DNA of 8,028 nt from an uncultured Erysipelotrichaceae bacterium (GTDB lineage: Bacteria > Bacillota_I > Bacilli_A > Erysipelotrichales > Erysipelotrichaceae). The notes beneath the pieces are model-generated. The model ran no database searches. It was given only the letters and a program-made list of their open reading frames with translations, and was not told the DNA's origin. Position numbers and translations under genes: made by a program. The stretch covers positions 1 through 8,028 of the forward strand of contig CACZNO010000156.1 of NCBI GenBank assembly GCA_902782505.1. The letters run 5' to 3'. Numbering within the stretch: position 1 is the first letter of the stretch; each line of letters opens with the position of its first letter. Shown here piece after piece: positions 1-4,671 of the stretch.

Positions 1-1
1 G

Positions 2-1729
2 ATGATCACACGCCAGCGGGAATCCTACAATGTCATGAATGCCTTGGGCACGAGTTCTGCGGGAGTAAACCTCTGGTTCTTGGGCGGCGTGGTGTTTTTA
101 TCCATACCGGCGGCGCTGATCGGATGCGCGGCGGGTATCTTTATCCTGAAGAAAGTATTGAGCCTGGTGTTTGAAAAGATCGCCGGCATCGAACAGACGC
201 ATTATTATTTCAGCGAAACGATGATGGGGCTTACCAAGGAACTGCCGGTTCCCAAAACGTTTGAATGGGAAGCCGGCATCGCCGTGACCGCGGGCGTGGT
301 GTTGTTTACGCTGGCTGCGTGCGCCGTCGCGTTATTCGGGATGCGCAGGGAAGCCGCTGTAAAACAAGGCGCGGGAAAACTGCGCCCGGCGAAGAAGGAC
401 GCGTCGATGTTCGCAAGAGGTTCGCTCCGTTACGCGGTTTTATCGATCCGCCGCAATCCGGTGCGTTCTTTGATCACACCGTTGGTCAGCTGCGTGCTGG
501 CATGTGTGATCGGCGTCTTCGCCATGATCCAGAATAATGCCGGAAACCGGATCGCGGAAGTATATGCGAATACGGCGATCGAGGGACGTCTTACTTCGTT
601 TGACGGCACGCTGGTCCGTGATCTGGTCGTGGATCCGGAGGCGGTGCGGGATCTGATGCGCACCGGGATCGCCAAAGATATCAGCGTTTCCATGTCGACA
701 AAATGGAACTATTGGGTACACGGCGACATGCCGGATTTCTCGGACGCGGGAGGCGGGTTCTCTGCGGGAGCGGACCAGGAACTGGACTGGATGACCAACC
801 AGCCGCGCATGTCGGCGATCAACCGTATCTACGGCGCACCGGAACTCTACTTCAATACACCGGTCGTGACGTGGCTCGAAGGATATAACGAAGACATTCT
901 TTCGGTGAATCAGATCGAAGATATCGGGGATCCGGATCTTACTTCCTTAGGACGGGTCAAGACCTATCCGGCGGTTTGCGGAAAGATGTTCCTGGAGAAC
1001 CACGGGGCTTCCCTGGGGGATTTCCTGACGATTGATTACTATTACCCGTTCCCCCGGGGCGGTTACGGGACCTCCAGCCTTCGCGTGAAGGTCGTCGGTT
1101 CGTATGCCCAGTCTTCGGACCGTGCGGGGTTATATATTCCGTTATGCTTCTCCATCTCGCCGGAATGGCTGTTCGACGCGGAAAGCACCGAACATGATAT
1201 ATATAACCGGAATCTTCAAAGCGTGCGCTTCCGCATTGATCCGGCAACGGAACTGGACGATTTCCGGGATAAAATGTACGGATTGGGATACGGGGAACCG
1301 AACCATATCGGGCCGAAACGGATGACGTTACAGCTGAAGGACAGCGTGTTTACCGAGACCGTTTCTTCCCTGAAGCGTTTCTCGATCATCACGAATATCC
1401 TGTTACCGATCCTGATGGGCGTGATCTGTCTGATCGGGTTCTTAGTATCGTGGTTACTGATCCACGGGCGCAGAAGCGAATTCGCGATGATGCGGGGTTT
1501 CGGGGTGCGTTACGGCAGGACGAATATGTCGTTCTTACTGGAACAGATCCTGTTGTGTGTGATCGGTGTCGGAATCGCGGCGCTGATCCTGTACCTCACC
1601 GGTGTTTCCTCGTTAAGGACGTGGATCTATCTGGGATTCTTTATGTTGATGTACCTGGACGGCGCGGCGATTGCGGTCCGCTTAGTGGCCAAGGGATCGC
1701 TGATGCGGTTATTACAGGATGCGGAATAG
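2..1729 (+). CDS. FtsX/MacB-type ABC transporter permease, 3' part (N-terminus outside window)
   Basis: This is the integral membrane subunit of a type VII (FtsX/MacB-like) ABC transporter, the class that exports or extracts peptides, antibiotics or lipoproteins from the membrane. The 575 visible residues begin inside a first FtsX domain: an RQRESYNVMNALG stretch typical of the cytoplasmic loop, then hydrophobic segments near residues 24-50 and 92-113. After a basic linker a second, complete FtsX unit follows: helix at about 154-176, a large extracytoplasmic domain at about 178-458 (with a LENHGASLGDFLTI stretch recalling the MacB periplasmic fold), then helices near 460-487, 512-534 and 540-562, with RRSEFAMMRGFGV in the loop. 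The full protein is therefore probably a two-FtsX-domain permease. The ATG at position 2 has no visible ribosome binding site and lies inside the conserved domain, so it is not the real start. The ATPase gene follows after 12 bases. The substrate cannot be told from sequence, and no two-component regulator is visible nearby. Confidence 0.88.
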   Translation: MITRQRESYNVMNALGTSSAGVNLWFLGGVVFLSIPAALIGCAAGIFILKKVLSLVFEKIAGIEQTHYYFSETMMGLTKELPVPKTFEWEAGIAVTAGVVLFTLAACAVALFGMRREAAVKQGAGKLRPAKKDASMFARGSLRYAVLSIRRNPVRSLITPLVSCVLACVIGVFAMIQNNAGNRIAEVYANTAIEGRLTSFDGTLVRDLVVDPEAVRDLMRTGIAKDISVSMSTKWNYWVHGDMPDFSDAGGGFSAGADQELDWMTNQPRMSAINRIYGAPELYFNTPVVTWLEGYNEDILSVNQIEDIGDPDLTSLGRVKTYPAVCGKMFLENHGASLGDFLTIDYYYPFPRGGYGTSSLRVKVVGSYAQSSDRAGLYIPLCFSISPEWLFDAESTEHDIYNRNLQSVRFRIDPATELDDFRDKMYGLGYGEPNHIGPKRMTLQLKDSVFTETVSSLKRFSIITNILLPILMGVICLIGFLVSWLLIHGRRSEFAMMRGFGVRYGRTNMSFLLEQILLCVIGVGIAALILYLTGVSSLRTWIYLGFFMLMYLDGAAIAVRLVAKGSLMRLLQDAE

Positions 1730-1740
1730 GAGGACCTCCT
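1728..1740 (+). promoter_or_regulatory. Ribosome binding site of the ABC ATPase inside a small hairpin
   Basis: AGGAGG at 1728-1733 is an ideal Shine-Dalgarno sequence 8 bases before the ATG at 1742, and it overlaps the permease stop codon (1727-1729). It is followed by CCTCCT, so AGGAG (1728-1732) can pair with CTCCT (1736-1740) across a 3-base loop. The stem is only 5 bp, but it would hide the whole ribosome binding site until a ribosome finishing the permease gene opens it. That would be a simple translational coupling device. The sequence is directly visible; the regulatory role is inferred. Confidence 0.6.
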
Positions 1741-1741
1741 T

Positions 1742-2413
1742 ATGGCACTATTGGAATTGAAAGATGTGAAATACAGTTACCGCAACGAGTACCAGACGGT
1801 GGATGCGGTCAAGGGAATCAGTTATTCCTTTGATGTGGGAAAGATGTACGCGATCGTCGGGAAATCCGGAAGCGGTAAAACGACGTTGTTGTCCCTGATG
1901 GCGGGATTGGATATACCGACGGCCGGGGAAGTGCTTTATGACGGAAAATCCACGGCGAAGATGAACCTCAACAAGTACCGCCGGGAAAACGTCGCGGTCA
2001 TCTACCAGAACTTCATGTTGTTCCCGCTTCTGACGCTGACGGAAAACGTCATGTTCCCGATGGAACAGGTGCACGTTCCCTTGTCCAAGGCGAAAGCGAA
2101 AGCGAAGGAAATGATGACCAAGGTGGGGCTCAAGGAAGACCAGTTCCGCCGGTATCCGGCAATGATCTCCGGCGGTGAAAAACAGCGTGTCGCGATTGCG
2201 CGGGCGTTAGGCACCGGGGCGAAAGTCATTCTGGCCGACGAACCGACCGGCAACCTTGATTCCGCCAACGGCAGGAACATCATGGAGATCCTGTCGAAGC
2301 TGGCGCATGAAGACAACTATTGCGTGATCGTGGTTACGCATGACGATTCGTTCGCAGCGAAAGCGGATGAGATCCTGCGCATCAGCGACGGACTTGTGGT
2401 AGTAAATGAATAA
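1742..2413 (+). CDS. ABC transporter ATP-binding protein (LolD/MacB/BceA-type)
   Basis: Cytoplasmic ATPase that energises the permease encoded directly upstream. At 223 residues it has the usual length of the small exporter ATPases of the MacB/LolD/BceA group. All nucleotide-binding motifs are intact: Walker A GKSGSGKTT (residues 40-48), Q-loop glutamine in IYQNF (Q89), signature ISGGEKQR (142-149), Walker B VILADEP with catalytic glutamate E167, D-loop NLDS (171-174) and H-loop VTHDD (H200). A lysine/alanine-rich KAKAKAKE stretch at about 117-123 is encoded by a short GCGAAA repeat. The ATG at 1742 is set by the AGGAGG 8 bases upstream, and transcription ends at the terminator at 2421-2448. 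The pair forms an operon with the permease first and ATPase second. Substrate unknown: peptide or antibiotic efflux is the family's common role, but nothing here proves it. Confidence 0.95.
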   Translation: MALLELKDVKYSYRNEYQTVDAVKGISYSFDVGKMYAIVGKSGSGKTTLLSLMAGLDIPTAGEVLYDGKSTAKMNLNKYRRENVAVIYQNFMLFPLLTLTENVMFPMEQVHVPLSKAKAKAKEMMTKVGLKEDQFRRYPAMISGGEKQRVAIARALGTGAKVILADEPTGNLDSANGRNIMEILSKLAHEDNYCVIVVTHDDSFAAKADEILRISDGLVVVNE

Positions 2414-2420
2414 CAGATAT

Positions 2421-2448
2421 AGGCTGTCAGGAATGTGACAGCCTTTTA
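2421..2448 (+). terminator. Intrinsic terminator of the ABC transporter operon
   Basis: A perfect 9-bp stem, AGGCTGTCA (2421-2429) with TGACAGCCT (2436-2444), encloses a 6-base loop and is followed by a short T-rich run. It starts 8 bases after the ATPase stop codon. Confidence 0.88.
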
Positions 2449-2515
2449 TATGCGGGACCGGAACGGTATTCTTTGTTCCAAAGCCCAAAATGAACGGAAA
2501 AATTCATCGGAAATA

Positions 2516-2544
2516 TTGAAATGCAGACTATATTTTCGTATAAT
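2516..2544 (+). promoter_or_regulatory. Strong housekeeping promoter of the tRNA operon
   Basis: TTGAAA (2516-2521) and a perfect TATAAT (2539-2544) are separated by exactly 17 bases. The -10 box ends 19 bases before the first tRNA base, which places the transcription start near 2551 and leaves a leader of about 13 bases. Such near-consensus promoters are usual for stable RNA genes. Confidence 0.9.
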
Positions 2545-2563
2545 AAACAAGCCGTCGGTAGAT

Positions 2564-2637
2564 GGTTCCGTAGCCAAGTGGTAAGGCAACAGACTGCAAC
2601 TCTGTGATCACCGGTTCGACCCCGGTCGGAACCTCCA
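2564..2637 (+). tRNA. tRNA-Cys (anticodon GCA)
   Basis: Full cloverleaf. The acceptor stem GGTTCCG pairs with CGGAACC (2627-2633), the anticodon stem is ACAGA/TCTGT with loop CTGCAAC and anticodon GCA at 2596-2598, and the T arm contains GGTTCGACC. The discriminator base is U (2634), the identity base expected for tRNA-Cys. The CCA end is encoded (2635-2637). It is the first gene of a two-tRNA transcript with its own promoter. Confidence 0.97.
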
Positions 2638-2647
2638 CCCTTATAAC

Positions 2648-2734
2648 GGGGATGTGGCGTAATCGGTAGACGCAACGGACTTAAAATCCGTTGGTAGAAA
2701 TACCGTGTGGGTTCGAGTCCCACCATCCCCACCA
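2648..2734 (+). tRNA. tRNA-Leu (anticodon UAA)
   Basis: Class II tRNA of 87 bases including an encoded CCA (2732-2734). The acceptor stem GGGGATG pairs with CATCCCC (2724-2730), the discriminator is A, and the anticodon stem ACGGA/TCCGT carries loop CTTAAAA with anticodon TAA at 2682-2684. The long variable arm GGTA-GAAA-TACC (2693-2704) is typical of leucine. The T arm is GTGGG/CCCAC. It reads UUA codons, which are common in the neighbouring genes. It lies 10 bases after tRNA-Cys and is cotranscribed with it. Confidence 0.97.
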
Positions 2735-2743
2735 CGTTCAAAG

Positions 2744-2771
2744 AACCCCTCTGTACAGAGGGTTTTGTTTT
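2744..2771 (+). terminator. Intrinsic terminator of the tRNA operon
   Basis: The stem CCCTCT (2747-2752) / AGAGGG (2757-2762) closes a GTAC loop and can be extended by two A-T pairs past a bulged C. It is followed by TTTTGTTTT. It begins 10 bases after the tRNA-Leu CCA end. Confidence 0.85.
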
Positions 2772-2781
2772 GTGTTTGGGA

Positions 2782-2790
2782 TGATATAAT
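2782..2790 (+). promoter_or_regulatory. Extended -10 promoter for the micro-gene and membrane protein
   Basis: TGATATAAT fits the extended -10 consensus (TGN-TATAAT), with the perfect hexamer at 2785-2790. No acceptable -35 box exists at 16-18 bases because that position falls in the T-tract of the tRNA terminator, so the TG extension probably compensates. The predicted start is near 2797, leaving a leader of about 15 bases before the ATG at 2812. Confidence 0.65.
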
Positions 2791-2811
2791 ACAAATGACG
2801 GAGGATCGGCC

Positions 2812-2982
2812 ATGAAACCGGAAAAAGACAAAACCAGTGAACAGCTGCGGGAAGAACTCAAGGACTACTACGGAACTGCGATGATGAACGGTTTCGCCAT
2901 GGCGATGTATGAGTTGGACGAAATCGACCGTCTGACGGACGAAGAACTGGAAGAAAAAGCGCGGGAAAACGGGCTTGACTAA
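2812..2982 (+). CDS. Small acidic protein of unknown function (56 aa)
   Basis: A 56-codon reading frame from ATG 2812 to TAA 2980-2982, preceded by GGAGG (2800-2804) 7 bases before the start and by an extended -10 promoter. The product begins MKPEKDKTSEQLREELKDYY and is strongly acidic (17 Asp/Glu against 8 Lys/Arg). It looks like two amphipathic helices: one at about residues 8-20 and a second at 33-53 that includes LTDEELEEKA. They flank a short Met-rich turn (AMMNGFAMAM, 23-32). There is no signal peptide, membrane segment or cysteine. The stop codon touches the AAGGAGG ribosome binding site of the next gene, so both are made from one transcript. I do not recognise the family with certainty. 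A small cytosolic adaptor or regulatory peptide for the membrane protein is possible but unproven. That it is a real gene is supported by its promoter, ribosome binding site and operon position. Confidence 0.8.
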   Translation: MKPEKDKTSEQLREELKDYYGTAMMNGFAMAMYELDEIDRLTDEELEEKARENGLD

Positions 2983-2994
2983 GGAGGAAGCGCG

Positions 2995-3558
2995 ATGGAA
3001 ATCAATGTGCGTTATACGATTACGGTCAATGTGATGACCATTCTGACGGTGATCGGGTTTTGGAAAATTCTGGAAGACAACGGAATGGAAGGCTGGAAGG
3101 CCATTATCCCGTTTTACAGCAGCTATCTGTTCGGAGAAGTTGCGGGTGAACCGGAAAAGGGAAGAAAACAGATGCGGGCGGAAATCCTTACCGTTATTTT
3201 CGCGGTGGCGCTGACCGTATTCGCCGTAATTCTTCTCGGATACAGCAAGGAATACATGGGCGAACCGGGAACCGGCGTCGTCGGATTCAAGGAAGATCCC
3301 CCATTGTGGCTGGCGATTACGACGATCGTGCTGGCAGTTCTGACCGTTATCTTTGCGATCCGGGCGTTTGTCATGTATGTACAGATCTGCGATTCGTACG
3401 ATCGGCTGCGCAAGGCTCCGGGATGGTTCATTGTGTTCTGGATTTTCTTAAAAGGTCTCGCGTTTATCTACTTCGCGTTTATTCATGACAACTACAATAT
3501 CCGGGGCATCTCGAAAAAGAAAGATCCTCAGGAAGAAGAAACCCCGGAAGAATTCTGA
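2995..3558 (+). CDS. Four-helix integral membrane protein, DUF5684-like
   Basis: 187 residues with four predicted membrane helices at about 7-24, 63-83, 104-127 and 143-163, and a charged C-terminal tail (KKKDPQEEETPEEF). The segment FWKILEDNGMEGWKAIIPFY (22-41), just after the first helix, resembles the hallmark of the DUF5684 membrane family, in which a 'G..GW.aiIPfYn' motif follows the first helix. The assignment comes from remembered motif shape only. No catalytic residues are evident and the function is unknown. AAGGAGG at 2981-2987, 7 bases before the ATG, fixes the start. The gene is cotranscribed with the 56-aa micro-gene, and transcription ends at the terminator at 3567-3599, so it is not part of the sugar operon downstream. 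Confidence 0.82.
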   Translation: MEINVRYTITVNVMTILTVIGFWKILEDNGMEGWKAIIPFYSSYLFGEVAGEPEKGRKQMRAEILTVIFAVALTVFAVILLGYSKEYMGEPGTGVVGFKEDPPLWLAITTIVLAVLTVIFAIRAFVMYVQICDSYDRLRKAPGWFIVFWIFLKGLAFIYFAFIHDNYNIRGISKKKDPQEEETPEEF

Positions 3559-3566
3559 AAATAAGG

Positions 3567-3599
3567 AAAGAAGAGACAGAAAAATCTCTTCTTTTTTTT
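3567..3599 (+). terminator. Strong intrinsic terminator after the membrane protein gene
   Basis: A 10-bp perfect stem, AAAGAAGAGA (3567-3576) with TCTCTTCTTT (3585-3594), closes an 8-base loop. An uninterrupted run of eight T (3592-3599) overlaps its distal end. It separates this unit from the sugar operon. Confidence 0.92.
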
Positions 3600-3637
3600 C
3601 CTGTTTCCATGTGAAAGAATTGTCTTGTCCGGCACGC

Positions 3638-3652
3638 TTGAAACCGCAGGCG
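3638..3652 (+). promoter_or_regulatory. Candidate CcpA-binding cre site over the -35 box
   Basis: TTGAAACCGCAGGCG fits the Bacillota cre consensus WTGNAANCGNWNNCW at every constrained position but the last (G instead of A/T). It coincides with the -35 box, where CcpA binding would block RNA polymerase, so catabolite repression of the operon is the expected effect. It sits inside a weak dyad, CACGC (3633-3637) / GCGTG (3650-3654), which might instead mark an operator for a LacI-type sucrose repressor. Binding is inferred from sequence alone. Confidence 0.45.
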
Positions 3653-3667
3653 TGTATCCGATACAAT
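3638..3667 (+). promoter_or_regulatory. Promoter of the sucrose/glucan operon
   Basis: TTGAAA (3638-3643) and TACAAT (3662-3667) are separated by 18 bases. The expected start is near 3674, about 20 bases before the fructokinase ATG, leaving no room for a riboswitch or attenuator. A purine-rich GAGGGG (3678-3683) serves as ribosome binding site. No other promoter-like site was seen between the following four genes. Confidence 0.75.
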
Positions 3668-3693
3668 AGAATCAGAAGAGGGGAAACAGTCCT

Positions 3694-4671
3694 ATGAATC
3701 AAACAATCGATGTGACAGCCTTAGGCGAACTTTTAATTGACTTCATTGAAAACGGAGTCAGCGCGCAGGGGAATCCCGTATACGAAGCGAATCCGGGCGG
3801 TGCCCCGTGCAACGTTCTGGCAATGTTGGGAAAACTTCATCATCCTGCCGCGTTCATCGGGAAAATCGGCAACGACGGTTTCGGACGTCAGCTTACCAAA
3901 GCGATTGAAAGCGCCGGCATCCTTCTGGAGGGTGTCCGCTACGACGACGAAGTCCACACGACGCTGGCTTTAGTACACAAATTACCCAACGGAGACCGGG
4001 ATTTTTCGTTCTACCGCAATCCCGGCGCCGATATGAATTTACGGAAGGAAGAACTCAACGAAGACCTGATCCGCCGCGCGAAGGTGTTCCACTACGGCAC
4101 GCTTTCCCTGACCGACGAACCGGTGCGCTCCGCAACCCGCAGAGCCGTCGAGATTGCCGAAGAAGCGGGCTGCGTCCGTTCGTTTGACCCGAACCTGCGC
4201 CCTCCGTTATGGAAAGATCTTGAAGAGGCGAAGCGCCAGTTTGATTACGGATTCCGTCATTGCGACGTCCTGAAGATCTCGGACAATGAAATTCAATGGT
4301 TCACCGGGAAGGAAGACTTCGACGAAGGCATTGAAATCCTGAGGAAAACCTACGGCATTCCGCTGATCTGCCTGTCCATGGGGCCGGACGGAAGCCGTGC
4401 CTACTACAGGGATCTCAAGATCGACGTGCCGGCATTCCTGCAGGAAAAGACAATCGAGACGACCGGTGCGGGCGATACGTTCGGCGCATGCGTAATCGAC
4501 GGGGTTCTGCGTTACGGATTGGATAACCTGGACGAAAAGAAACTGCGGGAGATTTTGACGTTCGCCAACGCGGCGGCGTCCATCGTGACGACCCGCAAAG
4601 GCGCTTTGGCCGTCATGCCGGAAAAAGAAGAAGTATTACGGTTCATCGAGGCTTCGGGCAGATCGTTATGA
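3694..4671 (+). CDS. scrK: Fructokinase, PfkB family
   Basis: Cytoplasmic sugar kinase of the ribokinase/PfkB family that most likely phosphorylates fructose to fructose-6-phosphate with ATP. At 325 residues it has the usual length. Visible features: the GEL..D start (residues 11-16) that binds sugar, the glycine motif NPGGAPCNV (33-41) with GKIGNDGFG (56-64) forming PfkB signature 1, FDPNLRPPLW (164-173) typical of fructokinases, NEIQWFTG (198-205), and the ATP-site signature ETTGAGDTFGA (255-265) with catalytic base D261. The FDPNLRPPLW motif argues for fructokinase over ribokinase or 2-keto-3-deoxygluconate kinase. Its ATG lies 10 bases after GAGGGG and about 20 bases after the predicted transcription start. 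It is the first gene of the operon, and its TGA overlaps the ATG of the amylosucrase gene (ATGA). In context it would trap the fructose released from sucrose by that enzyme. Confidence 0.9.
   Translation: MNQTIDVTALGELLIDFIENGVSAQGNPVYEANPGGAPCNVLAMLGKLHHPAAFIGKIGNDGFGRQLTKAIESAGILLEGVRYDDEVHTTLALVHKLPNGDRDFSFYRNPGADMNLRKEELNEDLIRRAKVFHYGTLSLTDEPVRSATRRAVEIAEEAGCVRSFDPNLRPPLWKDLEEAKRQFDYGFRHCDVLKISDNEIQWFTGKEDFDEGIEILRKTYGIPLICLSMGPDGSRAYYRDLKIDVPAFLQEKTIETTGAGDTFGACVIDGVLRYGLDNLDEKKLREILTFANAAASIVTTRKGALAVMPEKEEVLRFIEASGRSL

Noticed and set aside
2..4. ATG at position 2 as the true permease start
   Set aside because: It lies within a conserved FtsX domain, no upstream sequence is visible, and family permeases of this type carry a further N-terminal half.
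2165..2188. ISGGE instead of LSGGQ in the ABC signature as a possible defect
   Set aside because: SGGE is a normal variant in this exporter ATPase group, and all other nucleotide-binding motifs are intact.
2564..2734. tRNA genes as an integration site for a mobile element
   Set aside because: No integrase, no repeated copy of a tRNA 3' end and no change in composition is visible on either side; both flanks look like ordinary chromosome.
2427..2861. A 144-codon reading frame on the - strand, containing GLEPTRYFYQRILSPLRLPI
   Set aside because: It is the antisense translation of tRNA-Leu and tRNA-Cys, a well-known spurious 'protein' in databases. It crosses two tRNA genes, two promoters and a terminator.
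3600..3693. Possible riboswitch, T-box or antiterminator leader before the sugar operon
   Set aside because: The predicted transcript leader is only about 20 bases, too short for such elements. The strong hairpin upstream is the terminator of the preceding unit.
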